A DNA stretch of 33,482 nucleotides, from the NCBI GenBank assembly GCA_027487375.1, contig JAIYDQ010000219.1, positions 1-33,482 on the forward strand. Reading direction: 5' to 3'. Of this stretch, positions 1-8,413 are shown one piece after another. Numbering within the stretch: the first letter of the stretch is position 1; each line of letters starts with the position of its first letter. Below the pieces are notes generated by a model. That model was given only the letters and a program-made list of their open reading frames with translations, was not told where the DNA came from and did not search any database. Source of the stretch: Planctomycetaceae bacterium (GTDB taxonomy: Bacteria > Planctomycetota > Planctomycetia > Pirellulales > Pirellulaceae). The translations under genes and the position numbers were made by a program.

Positions 1-3000
1 AACTGAAAGTCCTCCCATGATAGCGATCGCCATCGGCCCCCAAAAGACGCTTCTCGTAAGAGGAATCATCGCGAGGATTGCCGTTGCAGCGGTCAAGATC
101 ACCGGCCTCGCACGACGCACCGCAGATTCAATCACGGCCTCCCATTCTGTCAGTCCGCCTTGCATATCCTGCTCAATCTGATCGATCAAAATCACGGAGT
201 TTCGCATATCCATCCCGGCAAGCGCTATAACACCTAACAATGCGACGAAGCCAAATGGCGCGTTAAAAATAAGCAAAAAGGTAACGGCGCCGATTAACCC
301 CAGTGGAGCAATCCCAAACACAAGAGCCGCTTTCTTAAAGCTTTGAACCTGAAGCATAAGCAGTGTTAACATGATCAGAATCATCACAGGGAAAACGCTA
401 AAGAGAGCAAGGTTCGCTTTCTCACTTTCTTCAACGGCGCCGCCCCGTTCAATTCGGTAACCAGGAGGTAGCTCCAACGCTAGAAGCTTAGGAAAAATTC
501 GATTCGTAACGTCGGGTGCTTGAACACCGTCGATGATGTCGGATCTGACAGTCAGCATTGTCTCTTGATTCCTACGCCACAAAATGGGTGGTTCCAATTC
601 ATAGTGAGCTGTTGCGACTTGGCTAAGAGGAATCGCCTTTCCATCGTTATTGAACAACGATAGGTTCTGAAGCGAGTCCAGCTCTAATCGTTCTTCAGGA
701 ATTGCTCTCGCAACAACCTCGACGGTCTCGGTTCCTTCTCGAAACTGCGCGATAGGTGCCCCGGAGAGCAAGGTTTGAAGCGTTGACGAAATCTCTTGTG
801 TGTTCAAGCCCATGGATCGCGCTCGGTCTTGATCAACAGCCAATCGAATCATCTTCGAAGCCTCGCTCCATTCGAAGTTAACATCAACAGTCGCCTTCTC
901 TTGCCGCATGATTTCTCGAACCTTGTCTCCAATCGCGAGTACTCCTTCACGATCAGGCCCCATCACACGAAACTGAACAGGAAATCCAACCGGCGGACCA
1001 AAATCCAGTCGCAGAACACGCAGCCTTGGTGCAGCGAACTGCGGGTCCGATTCAAAGGCTGCAAGCAGCTCGCGTCTTAACTTCTCACGTGCTTCGACCC
1101 CCGTAGTTTCTATGACAATTTTTGCAAAGCTCGCGTTGGGAAGATCCGGATTCAGCGCAAGAAAAAATCTTGCGGAACCAGCCCCTGTGTAAGAGGTAAA
1201 ATGGTTTACATCCCACTCATAATCATGCGAACGATGGATCAAGAGATCAAGAAATGAAAATGGTTGGTTCTTGTGCTCTCGATCTGTGTCGTCTGGGTGC
1301 GGTAGTTTCTTGACCAACAACGACTCGACTCTTCGGACCATATCGGCTGTCGCCAAAAAGGACGAGCCTTCCGGCATCTTGATATCCACCATCAACTCAG
1401 GTCGTGATGACTGAGGAAAAAACTGCTGCTGCAGTTGTGTAAAGCCGTACATCGATGCGATAAAAGCAACCAAAGTCACCGATACAACCTTCAACGGATT
1501 GCGAACACAAAGCGTGATGATCGAACGCAAGGCTCGGTACATCCCCGTGTTATAATCGTGATGTTCTTTCGATGAAGCAAGCTTTTCTGGAAGCAACATT
1601 ACGCCAAGGTAGGGAGTAAAGACGACAGCAGTAAACCACGAGGTCATCAAAGCGATTCCGACAACCCAGAAAATTCCACCTGCATATTCACCCGCGGCTG
1701 ATTTGGCAAATCCCACTGGGATAAAACCCGCTGCGGTAATCATCGTTCCTGACAACATCGGAAACGCAGTGGATGACCAAGCAAAAGTTGCCGCATCAAC
1801 GCGACTCCAACCTTGCTCCAACTTCACTGCCATCATTTCAACAGCAATGATCGCGTCATCCACTAATAAACCAAGCGCCAGAATCAATGCGCCTAAGCTT
1901 ATCCGATCCAAATCCATACCAATCGAGTTCATGATGACCATGGAGATAGCCAGGACGGTAGGCACACTGAGAGCCACTACGATTCCGGTTCGAAACCCAA
2001 GACTCAGAAAGCTTACGCAAAGAACGATTATCAAAGCCTCGACGAACGATCGCAAGAATTCTGATACAGACTCGTCGACCACCGAAGGCTGAAAGGCGAC
2101 AGTCCCAATTTGGACACCGGCAGGCACTTCGGTTCGAATGATTTGCATCTCCTTTTCAATTCGCTCGCCCAGCGCTAAAACATTCCCGCCTTTTCTCATG
2201 ACGACTCCGAGTCCAACGCTTTGTTTACCGTCAAAACTCATCGTAAACTCCGATGGATCTTCGTACCCTCGTTTGATTTCAGCGATGTCACCCAATTTCA
2301 GTGTTCGGTTCAATCCGCTGACGGGAACATTCGAGATTGCTTCGACCGCGTCGAAGGCTCCATCGACTCGAACAAAGACACGGTCTTGTTCGGTCTCGAT
2401 TTTTCCCGATGGCAATATTGCGTTTTGCGCGGTGACACTGTCAAAGATCTTTTGTGGCGAGATGCCGAGTGTCGCAAGCTTTCGATGAGAAAGTTCGATA
2501 AAAACTTTCTGAGGTTGGTCGCCGATGATGTCAACCTTCTCAATATCATTGACTCGCAACAATCGCTTCCTCGCGGATTCGACAATACGTTTCAATTCCG
2601 CGGGGGTATAATCGTCGCCATGAAATGCGTAGATTGCGGAATAGACGTCACCATATTCATCGTTGACTGACGGACCAAGAACTCCTTGAGGAAGTGTACC
2701 GCGGATATCGTTCAACTTTTTACGAAGCTGGTACCACGTTTCGGGAACTTGCTTTTTGGGAATCGTATCTTTTAGCTGGACGAGAACGAGCATTCGTTCT
2801 GGCAAACAGTAAGTTCTCAGAAAATCGAGATACGGTGTTTCGCGAAGCTTGTCTTCGATTCGCTCTGCAACTTGCCTCTGCACTTCCTCCGCGGTCGCAC
2901 CAGGCCAAGTCGCGGAGACGATCGCCGTTTTAATTGTAAACGATGGGTCTTCAGCCCTCCCCATTTGCAAGTAGGCCTGCAATCCGGCAAGTAACGAAGC

Positions 3001-3075
3001 ACCAATCAAAAACAGTATGAACGACGGATGAGTCACAGCCCATCGCGACAGATTGAAACTAGGAAGGCTTTTCAC
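1..3075 (-). CDS. RND efflux transporter, HAE1/AcrB-like (partial, C-terminus cut)
   Basis: Inner-membrane proton-driven export pump of the hydrophobe/amphiphile RND family, working with a periplasmic adaptor and an outer-membrane channel. Translation of the minus strand from the GTG at 3075 is open for 1025 codons to the window edge; the family is about 1040 residues, so only the last helix is missing. Visible marks are the N-terminal helix (about 17-38), the porter region with WPGATAEEVQ, the TM4 motif GLLVDDAIIAVE with the proton-relay pair D406/D407, and a TM10 segment MDMRNSVILID with R958/N959 where AcrB has its Lys. The GTG overlaps the adaptor stop in a GTGA, showing translational coupling. 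Neither the helices nor the overlap tell the substrate. The + strand reading frames here are shadows. No outer-membrane channel gene is in the window. Confidence 0.95.
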   Translation of the reverse strand, partial: MKSLPSFNLSRWAVTHPSFILFLIGASLLAGLQAYLQMGRAEDPSFTIKTAIVSATWPGATAEEVQRQVAERIEDKLRETPYLDFLRTYCLPERMLVLVQLKDTIPKKQVPETWYQLRKKLNDIRGTLPQGVLGPSVNDEYGDVYSAIYAFHGDDYTPAELKRIVESARKRLLRVNDIEKVDIIGDQPQKVFIELSHRKLATLGISPQKIFDSVTAQNAILPSGKIETEQDRVFVRVDGAFDAVEAISNVPVSGLNRTLKLGDIAEIKRGYEDPSEFTMSFDGKQSVGLGVVMRKGGNVLALGERIEKEMQIIRTEVPAGVQIGTVAFQPSVVDESVSEFLRSFVEALIIVLCVSFLSLGFRTGIVVALSVPTVLAISMVIMNSIGMDLDRISLGALILALGLLVDDAIIAVEMMAVKLEQGWSRVDAATFAWSSTAFPMLSGTMITAAGFIPVGFAKSAAGEYAGGIFWVVGIALMTSWFTAVVFTPYLGVMLLPEKLASSKEHHDYNTGMYRALRSIITLCVRNPLKVVSVTLVAFIASMYGFTQLQQQFFPQSSRPELMVDIKMPEGSSFLATADMVRRVESLLVKKLPHPDDTDREHKNQPFSFLDLLIHRSHDYEWDVNHFTSYTGAGSARFFLALNPDLPNASFAKIVIETTGVEAREKLRRELLAAFESDPQFAAPRLRVLRLDFGPPVGFPVQFRVMGPDREGVLAIGDKVREIMRQEKATVDVNFEWSEASKMIRLAVDQDRARSMGLNTQEISSTLQTLLSGAPIAQFREGTETVEVVARAIPEERLELDSLQNLSLFNNDGKAIPLSQVATAHYELEPPILWRRNQETMLTVRSDIIDGVQAPDVTNRIFPKLLALELPPGYRIERGGAVEESEKANLALFSVFPVMILIMLTLLMLQVQSFKKAALVFGIAPLGLIGAVTFLLIFNAPFGFVALLGVIALAGMDMRNSVILIDQIEQDMQGGLTEWEAVIESAVRRARPVILTAATAILAMIPLTRSVFWGPMAIAIMGGLSV

Positions 3076-4292
3076 TTTTGCATCTCCCAAACTCGAACTT
3101 TCATAGCTTCATCGAGCTTTTGAACGCCAGCAGAAACAATGAATTGCCCCGAAGTTAACCCGCTCGATATTTCGGACATGCTAGCCCCGTACGATTTGAC
3201 TGTGACCGTCTGAGGACGAATCGAAAATACGCCGGTATTCAACGGATCCGGACTAGCTAACCATACGGCCGATTTATTTCCGTGCTGAATGATTGCTGCC
3301 GATGGGATACTCATCGCATCTTTGTTGAAACCATCGCTGGTTGCGGGTTGCGGTGTACCGAATGTTTCGCTTACGTTGTCGTCCCAGCTGACTGTTGAAG
3401 TCATTCCAAGTTGGATCTCTGCTGGTGGTCGTTCGATAGAGAAGCGAGCGCGATAAGTGCGAGTTACCGGATCTGCGACAGGCGATAGCTCTCGAAGCTT
3501 TGCCGTAGTTCGCACATTTGGAAGCGACCAGAATTGGACTGAAGCAATCAAGTTATCAGGAAGCGAACTTCGATTCTCTGGGATGTCAACGACTGCCTCG
3601 AGTTGTTCGGTTTGGGCAATCACGCAAACAGGCGTTCCTGCCGCCACGACCTGTCCCGATTCTGCTTGTACGCTTATCACGATCCCAGTAGTGTCTGCCA
3701 CGAGTTGGCAGTAGGCTAGCTGGTTGTTGGCAAGTTGCAGTTGTCGCTCCGCACTTGTCTGTTGACCTAACGCGATATCTCTTGCCGATAAACCGAGATC
3801 GTACTCCGATTGACTAATTGCATTGCTTCGTCGTAAGTCAGCCAGTCGTTGCTCCTCGGCGGTACTTTGCCTGACTGCAGCCCTCGCGACGACAAGGTTT
3901 GCTTCGGAAGTCTTTTGTTGTAGCCGATAATCCTCAGCATCCAATTCAAACAAAATGTCGCCCGACTTTACCTTTTGACCTACCTCAATTTTTCGACTCA
4001 CAATTTTACCGCCAACCCGAAATCCAACGGGCGTTTCGTATCGAGCGCGGACGGTCCCGGTAAAGACGTTCTTGGTACATCGTGCTTCAACACTTCCAAC
4101 CTCAAACATTCGTACCGGTACAATGGGAAGCACAATCTTGTTGGTCGACTTCGAAGCTTCTGGCAAATGTGCGTTTGACGACGATTGCAACCCTTGATTC
4201 TTCAAACCCACCGCCGCGAGGACGGCGGCAGATACGGAAAACAAAACCGCTGCGGACATGACGATGACCCGTTTTTTAAAGATGCTTTTCAT
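3072..4292 (-). CDS. RND periplasmic adaptor (HlyD/membrane fusion protein)
   Basis: Adaptor that links the inner-membrane RND pump to an outer-membrane channel. The 406-residue product has an N-terminal membrane anchor or signal (about 8-30), a first lipoyl half with GFRVGGKIVSRKIEVGQKVK (about 90-109), an alpha-helical hairpin rich in Gln, Ala and Glu (about 120-195), the second lipoyl half with GIVISVQAESGQVVAAGTPV (about 203-222), then the beta-barrel domain. Length fits the family. The ATG at 4292 has an AAAAGG about 10 bases upstream. The stop overlaps the GTG of the pump gene by four bases, so the two are one operon. A CGTCA-type operator shared with the upstream tetR promoter lies 33 bases before the start, pointing to control by that regulator. 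Substrate unknown. Confidence 0.93.
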   Translation of the reverse strand: MKSIFKKRVIVMSAAVLFSVSAAVLAAVGLKNQGLQSSSNAHLPEASKSTNKIVLPIVPVRMFEVGSVEARCTKNVFTGTVRARYETPVGFRVGGKIVSRKIEVGQKVKSGDILFELDAEDYRLQQKTSEANLVVARAAVRQSTAEEQRLADLRRSNAISQSEYDLGLSARDIALGQQTSAERQLQLANNQLAYCQLVADTTGIVISVQAESGQVVAAGTPVCVIAQTEQLEAVVDIPENRSSLPDNLIASVQFWSLPNVRTTAKLRELSPVADPVTRTYRARFSIERPPAEIQLGMTSTVSWDDNVSETFGTPQPATSDGFNKDAMSIPSAAIIQHGNKSAVWLASPDPLNTGVFSIRPQTVTVKSYGASMSEISSGLTSGQFIVSAGVQKLDEAMKVRVWEMQK

Positions 4293-4324
4293 CGGCGTAA
4301 TACCTTTTGAAGAATTGAATGAGC

Positions 4325-4347
4325 CGTCAGCTAATGACGAAGCGTCA
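4325..4347. promoter_or_regulatory. Composite operator before the efflux operon
   Basis: The sequence reads CGTCA (4325-4329), N5, TGACG (4335-4339), N3, CGTCA (4343-4347). The right pair lies in a perfect 17-base palindrome, AATGACGAAGCGTCATT (4333-4349). The same three half-sites with the same spacings occur at the tetR promoter (5116-5138). It lies 33 bases upstream of the adaptor ATG. Binding by the neighbouring TetR protein is inferred. Confidence 0.75.
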
Positions 4348-4359
4348 TTTTTTCAGCAA
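4331..4359 (-). promoter_or_regulatory. Possible sigma70-type promoter of the efflux operon
   Basis: On the minus strand TTGCTG (4354-4359) and CATTAG (4331-4336) are 17 bases apart. Each matches consensus at only three of six bases, but the placement relative to the operator is within one base of that at the much better tetR promoter. It starts inside the 75-base gap between tetR and the adaptor gene. A bound repressor would cover the -10 and spacer. Confidence 0.35.
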
Positions 4360-4367
4360 AAAAATTT

Positions 4368-5114
4368 CTAGTTGGTTGTTGTTAGTAAATTGGTTTCGTT
4401 CAAGTTGAACTCGGTCCGAATCGCTTGGTGGAATTGGTCCATCTTTTGGAATTGCTCCTCGACTCCAAGCAGAGGTTGCCAACCGAATCCGTTCATCAAC
4501 GTATAACAGTGGTGACGAATCGCCTTGGGAGCATCAGTTATCCCAAGCTTGGCGAGAGAAGGGCTGGTTGCGGCAAGGACTTGGCTACCGTAATTCAATG
4601 CCCAAAATCCGAAGATGATTTCTTCGGGGGAAAGACCGTCGCGAAGAGCTAAGTCTCCGGCCATCATCGCATCTCGGACGATCCCCGAAACAACCCCCAT
4701 ACACCGACTTTCGCATTGTTGAATCAACTCTTGTCGGCGAGGACTTGATTTGTCCCAAATTGTGCTGTTTCGAATCCATTCTTCTATCGCAAAATGGTCT
4801 GTGCAGGCTTGCGTGTAAACCTCGCAGGCCGCACCGATCCCCATAAGTCGCTCTCTCGGAATATGACTCAATTGCGAACCAAACTGGAATAGCCGAAATC
4901 GCAACTCCATCGACTCAATGGCCAGGGCAATTACGATTTCCTCTTTGTTCGGGAAATGGTTGTAGAGAGTCCCCTTGGCATACTCCATCAAGGACGCCAA
5001 GCGGTCCATGCTGAGTGCCTGATACCCCTCTCGCAGCAAAATGGGACGGGCAAGCCTTAGGATTTGCCCCTCTCGCTCAGCGATCTCTCTTTGTTTTCTG
5101 CTTAAAACGACCAT
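4368..5114 (-). CDS. TetR/AcrR-family transcriptional regulator
   Basis: DNA-binding repressor with a ligand-sensing C-terminal domain, 248 residues. The N-terminal helix-turn-helix is clear: ILREGYQALSMDRLAS followed by AKGTLYNHFPNKEEIV (about 27-63), the typical TetR pattern of a turn residue then G-T-L-Y-x-H-F. The remaining 180 residues are a helical ligand/dimer domain of the AcrR type. The gene lies directly upstream of the adaptor and pump genes on the same strand, with 75 bases between, and both its own promoter and that of the adaptor carry the same composite operator. Autorepression and repression of the pump are therefore the likely job. The ATG sits six bases after a -10 box, so the mRNA is probably leaderless. 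The inducer cannot be read from sequence. Confidence 0.92.
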   Translation of the reverse strand: MVVLSRKQREIAEREGQILRLARPILLREGYQALSMDRLASLMEYAKGTLYNHFPNKEEIVIALAIESMELRFRLFQFGSQLSHIPRERLMGIGAACEVYTQACTDHFAIEEWIRNSTIWDKSSPRRQELIQQCESRCMGVVSGIVRDAMMAGDLALRDGLSPEEIIFGFWALNYGSQVLAATSPSLAKLGITDAPKAIRHHCYTLMNGFGWQPLLGVEEQFQKMDQFHQAIRTEFNLNETNLLTTTN

Positions 5115-5115
5115 G

Positions 5116-5138
5116 CGTCAATTATTGACGCTTCGTCA
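5116..5138. promoter_or_regulatory. Composite operator at the tetR start
   Basis: CGTCA (5116-5120), N5, TGACG (5126-5130), N3, CGTCA (5134-5138), identical in half-sites and spacing to the copy before the adaptor gene. The left pair extends to a perfect palindrome, GCGTCAATTATTGACGC (5115-5131). It covers the -10 box and most of the spacer of the tetR promoter and begins two bases from the tetR ATG. Autoregulation is inferred. Confidence 0.75.
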
Positions 5139-5149
5139 CAAAAAGTCAA
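5121..5149 (-). promoter_or_regulatory. tetR promoter giving a probably leaderless mRNA
   Basis: Minus strand TTGACT (5144-5149), a 17-base spacer and AATAAT (5121-5126), both five of six to consensus. Only six bases, TGACGC, separate the -10 from the ATG, so transcription should start at or next to the start codon. No Shine-Dalgarno motif is present. Confidence 0.6.
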
Positions 5150-5155
5150 GTGACT

Positions 5156-6019
5156 TTAGCGATATCTGAAAATGCAGTAGATCGCGTTCCAAAGATCCTT
5201 CAGGCCGATCTTTTTTCCTTCGCTCCAAGAACGAGCTCGGTAACTTATAGGTACTTCTGGGATTTGAATTCCAAGCCGCGAGATTTTTGCGGTGATTTCT
5301 GGCTCAAACCCGAATCGAGGCTGCTCAATTCGAATATTTTGCAAGACATCACGGCGGAAGGCTTTGTAGCAGGTCTCCATGTCTGTCAGTTTTTGCCCGG
5401 TTACCCAGTTGCTAAGCCCGGTAAGGCTAGCATTACCGAAACGATGAATCCAAGAGCTGTTTTCGGACTCCGAATTCAAGTACCGTGATCCGTAAACGAC
5501 CGTGGCTCGACCATCGATAATCGGCTGGATGACTTTCATGATGTCTTGAGGATCATACTCGAGGTCAGCATCTTGAATAATGACGATGTTCCCCTCGGTA
5601 AGGCGGAAGCCGGTCTGAAGAGCAGCACCTTTGCCTTGATTTACGCAGTGAAAAAAGAGTTCGACACATCCGTCTTGCGGGATGCTAAGAAGTGCTTCCT
5701 GCGTGCCATCAGTGCTCCCATCATCGACAATCACGATCTGTTTGCTCACCGGGAGACGCTTCACGGCTTCAACTATCTTAATGACCGATTCACGTTCGTT
5801 AAAAACGGGAATCACTACGGAAAGCATCGGACGAGTGATTCGAAGCCGATCGTTTCCTAGATTATCGTCGACTGCCTTCTGGACCTCGGACAATTCGTCA
5901 AAAACACGCAATTCAACGCCCGACTCGAGACCGTAGCTGGACTGCATTTCAGCAATCCACTCACGCTCGTATGTTTGAGTCGACATTGGGAGTTGTGTCG
6001 TGGACGAATCGTTGTTCAT
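5156..6019 (-). CDS. Family 2 glycosyltransferase, dolichyl-phosphate mannose synthase-like
   Basis: Transfers a sugar from a nucleotide-sugar donor, probably to a lipid carrier. The 287-residue product has about 67 poorly conserved residues, then a GT-A fold: LSVVIPVFNERESV, IVIVDDGSTDGT, NQGKGAALQTGF, and the metal/nucleotide motif IIQDADLEYDP (DAD). After it come VVYGSRYL and a TDMETCYKAFR segment typical of the DPM1-like group. It has no C-terminal membrane helices, unlike many undecaprenyl-phosphate transferases. I chose the ATG at 6019; an in-frame TTG at 6052 would add 11 residues, and neither has a Shine-Dalgarno motif. The gene ends 41 bases before tetR and 6 bases from its -35 box. 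Donor and acceptor are not predictable. Confidence 0.9.
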   Translation of the reverse strand: MNNDSSTTQLPMSTQTYEREWIAEMQSSYGLESGVELRVFDELSEVQKAVDDNLGNDRLRITRPMLSVVIPVFNERESVIKIVEAVKRLPVSKQIVIVDDGSTDGTQEALLSIPQDGCVELFFHCVNQGKGAALQTGFRLTEGNIVIIQDADLEYDPQDIMKVIQPIIDGRATVVYGSRYLNSESENSSWIHRFGNASLTGLSNWVTGQKLTDMETCYKAFRRDVLQNIRIEQPRFGFEPEITAKISRLGIQIPEVPISYRARSWSEGKKIGLKDLWNAIYCIFRYR

Positions 6020-6644
6020 GGGGCGACGTTGCTTACAAAGAGCATCAGACAATCTATACCCGGTCTATAGTGCATGTGCCGATCGGCGACAATACACAAG
6101 TCCTGTCTGTATCGGTAAATCTAGATTGTTTTTCTTGACCGAAAGCTCCGACAAAGAATCGAAACCTCTTTTCGTCCGATTAAGTTTGCGATCGTAAGGA
6201 TTATGGCGACGAATTGGTGAAACAGGAGTGCAATCACACGTGGCTCTTTACTGGAAAATCGAAACCATGCGGTTGAGGTTGCATGGTTTTTACCATCGCC
6301 TCTTCGATAACGAACAAATCCCATAAATGAGTGATGCCAATTCGAGTAACTCTCGCTTAGCTTATCGACGTTTCTCTTGACTCATGAATGAATCGAAAAG
6401 GAATTGGAGGTGATCAACAAATCGAGAGCTCGCCGTTACGATTTTGTTATTCGTATAAGGGGATCTATCGCGTTTTTGCCCAAGCCCTCGTGGCATGCTA
6501 ACGTGTCTCATTCCATTTAAATGTGTTGTACTTTACTAGCACTTAAGATCGGGATCAAACCCTCGCGCAGCCGCGTATGTTAAACTACTCTGCGATAAGT
6601 CGATTTCCATATTTGGCGAAACCAATCCCAACATCTGAGCAGTT
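6020..6644. other. Intergenic region between divergent genes
   Basis: About 620 bases between the divergently read GT2 gene and the secreted hydrolase gene. Reading frames here are short and lack family motifs. The only clear structure is the hairpin with a T run at 6262-6291. Promoters for both flanking genes should lie here, but I see no convincing -35/-10 pair. Confidence 0.6.
6262..6291 (+). terminator. Hairpin followed by T run (orphan terminator-like)
   Basis: AAACCATGC (6262-6270), ten-base loop, GCATGGTTT (6281-6289), then two more T, giving five T in a row. This has the form of a rho-independent terminator for plus-strand transcription, though the stem is AT-rich at its base. No plus-strand gene precedes it, so it may end a small RNA or stop read-through. 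Function is unproven. Confidence 0.4.
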
Positions 6645-7490
6645 ATGAAAACGACGACCGCCTTACTTCTTTTTCTGTTCGCCTCCCCCGTTCTTGGTCA
6701 GTTTTCCTATCCACCGATATTGAAGGATGCACGCGTTGAAACTTACCGCACGATCGAGTCGACAGATCTGAAGCTTTGGATCTTCGGGGAATCGGACTCC
6801 AGTGCGCTAAAGCCCGCGATTGTCTTCTTCTTCGGAGGTGGTTGGAGTGCTGGATCACCAGCCCAGTTCGAGAATCAGGCGCGACACTTTGCAAAGCGTG
6901 GCATGATCGCCATCACCGCTGACTATCGCGTGAAGTCTCGGCACGGTGTTAAAGCGGTTGAATGCGTCAAAGATGCCAAGGCTGCCGTTGCTTGGGTTCG
7001 AGAGAATGCACAGCGACTCGGAATTGATCCCAATATGATTGCCGTGTCCGGAGGATCTGCTGGTGGTCATATTGCAGCCTGCACGGGCACAATCAGCGGC
7101 CTCGGTAGCGAGGAGCGTCCTAATGCGATGATCTTGTTTAATCCCGCTCTGACTCTTGCTCCCATTGCAGGCAAGAAGCTTCAAGAGAACAAATCGAGAG
7201 CGGAGCTTGGCGTAGAGCGATTGGGCGTAGAGCCCGAAGCGATCTCACCAGCGCATCACGTCGGCCCACATACGCCTCCAACACTTATTCTTCATGGCAA
7301 GTCGGATACTACCGTTCCTTACGCAACCGCTACGGCTTTCGAAGCTGAAATGAAGAAGGCAGGACGCGAATGCAAGCTAGTCGGCTATGAAGGCGCGGGC
7401 CACGGTTTCTTCAACCGCAAAGAGCATTATGCAACGACCCTCGCCGAAGCCGACAATTTCCTCGTAGAACTGGGCTGGATTAAAAAGTAA
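6645..7490 (+). CDS. Secreted alpha/beta hydrolase (esterase/lipase, BD-FAE-like)
   Basis: Predicted exported serine ester hydrolase, 281 residues. A signal peptide covers about 1-18 (hydrophobic ALLLFLFASPVLG). The oxyanion-hole motif is FGGGW (63-67), in place of the usual HGGGW. The nucleophile elbow is GGSAGGH with Ser138; the acid is Asp221 in HGKSDTTVP and the base is His253 in GAGHGFF, so the triad is complete. Length and order fit the acetylesterase/carboxylesterase group common in planctomycetes, often acting on esterified polysaccharides; the substrate here is inferred only. The ATG at 6645 is the only start that gives the signal peptide. The following non-coding element starts 53 bases after the stop, and the next gene is convergent. 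Confidence 0.9.
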   Translation: MKTTTALLLFLFASPVLGQFSYPPILKDARVETYRTIESTDLKLWIFGESDSSALKPAIVFFFGGGWSAGSPAQFENQARHFAKRGMIAITADYRVKSRHGVKAVECVKDAKAAVAWVRENAQRLGIDPNMIAVSGGSAGGHIAACTGTISGLGSEERPNAMILFNPALTLAPIAGKKLQENKSRAELGVERLGVEPEAISPAHHVGPHTPPTLILHGKSDTTVPYATATAFEAEMKKAGRECKLVGYEGAGHGFFNRKEHYATTLAEADNFLVELGWIKK

Positions 7491-7543
7491 AACTCGAGCG
7501 CTGCTACATAAAAGATGTTCGATAACACATTTAGAATCGGAGT

Positions 7544-7671
7544 TAGCTGGAGACCGCCAGGTTTGCGCTGGAGTTCAGGCTTTAGCTGCTTTTGGCAAAT
7601 CCATTCAAGTTGCCGGGCGCCTAAAGTCTGTACTCCAACAAGGTTGCGAAAGATTTGGCGCTGTCCAACTA
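7544..7671. mobile_element. Miniature inverted-repeat element, copy 1 (128 bp, TA-flanked)
   Basis: Ends are TAGCTGGAGACCGCC (7544-7558) and GGCGCTGTCCAACTA (7657-7671), inverted repeats agreeing at 12 of 15. The interior (GTTTGCGCTGGAGT, then about 75 bases to GTACTCCAACAA) matches the reverse complement of 13012-13122. Both copies start and end in TA, which fits a TA target duplication. It has no open frame. Its last three bases are the stop codon of the adjacent Uma2 gene. Confidence 0.7.
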
Positions 7672-8244
7672 GGCTGGGAAGACAACCTTGTCGTAAACTT
7701 CCGCGGCTGAAAGCTTACTGTCGATGGAGTCGAGTTCGATTTGCCCGTCCAACCCCTGACAGCTTGTCAAATTCCATCTGCCATCAGGATCTCGTGAAAA
7801 GCAATCCATAGAGTGGCGATCTTGAGCAATCACCACATAATGTTGCAAGCTGGGAATCGTTCGATAATGCTCGAACTTCTTTCCTCGATCGTAAGCCTCA
7901 GTTGAATCGGAGAGAACTTCTACAAGCACAACTGGGTTTAGTAGAACGTCCCCGCCATTGGTTTCGATCTGCGGATCGCCACAAACAACAGACAGATCCG
8001 GGTATGTATATAAGCCGGTCGCATCGATTCGAAGCTTCAAGTCGCTCGGGTAGACTCGGCAAGGCTTCTTTTTGAGTTGCTCTCGAAGGCTTGCGCCAGT
8101 GTTAAGGACAATCAAATTATGATTTGCCGAGGCCCCCGCCATTGCGAACGTTTCGCCACGAAAGTATTCGGACCGAAACTCTGCCTTGCTCTCGCGATGC
8201 AGGTATTCGTCAGCTGTGATGTAGTGCTTGGGGACGGTCGACAT
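7669..8244 (-). CDS. Uma2-family (DUF820) restriction endonuclease-like protein
   Basis: Member of the Uma2/DUF820 family with a PD-(D/E)XK nuclease-like fold; the cellular role of the family is not settled. The 191-residue product shows the family order: ITADEYLHRE at the N-terminus, the SEYFRGETFAMAGAS segment with conserved Glu and Gly, YPDLSVVCGDP with the core Asp (about 108-118), VVLVEVLSDSTEAYDRGKKFEHY with the Glu and following Lys (about 127-149), and LQHYVVI. The active-site residues thus look intact and the length is normal. The ATG at 8244 has GGAGAG six bases upstream. The TAG stop lies exactly at the end of a miniature inverted-repeat element, so the element inserted at the stop codon without obvious loss. 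Such genes are often present in many copies in planctomycetes and cyanobacteria. Confidence 0.9.
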   Translation of the reverse strand: MSTVPKHYITADEYLHRESKAEFRSEYFRGETFAMAGASANHNLIVLNTGASLREQLKKKPCRVYPSDLKLRIDATGLYTYPDLSVVCGDPQIETNGGDVLLNPVVLVEVLSDSTEAYDRGKKFEHYRTIPSLQHYVVIAQDRHSMDCFSRDPDGRWNLTSCQGLDGQIELDSIDSKLSAAEVYDKVVFPA

Positions 8245-8413
8245 GAGCTACTCTCCAGAAAATCCTGAGTCCGTTCTTCGCTTTAATTCTAATCGACTTC
8301 CGCCATTCTTGCCTAATCTTTGTCGCACTTTTTGAAGCAACCAAGCAGCTGTTGATAAACTTGATTCGGCACAGGGGAATACAGACTAAAACTAAGTGCG
8401 GTACCTATAGCAT

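Noticed and set aside
796-3005. Several 60-150 codon frames on both strands within the pump gene
   Set aside because: All lie inside the continuous minus-strand RND frame that shows full family motifs; none has its own motif.
6410-6520. 36-codon frame starting GTG with AAGGA seven bases upstream
   Set aside because: The Shine-Dalgarno match is good but the peptide has no signal, helix or family feature, and the upstream promoter is poor. It could be chance.
7669-8244. Uma2 gene as a truncated pseudogene caused by the element
   Set aside because: Length and all expected active-site blocks are normal, and the C-terminus ends as family members usually do.
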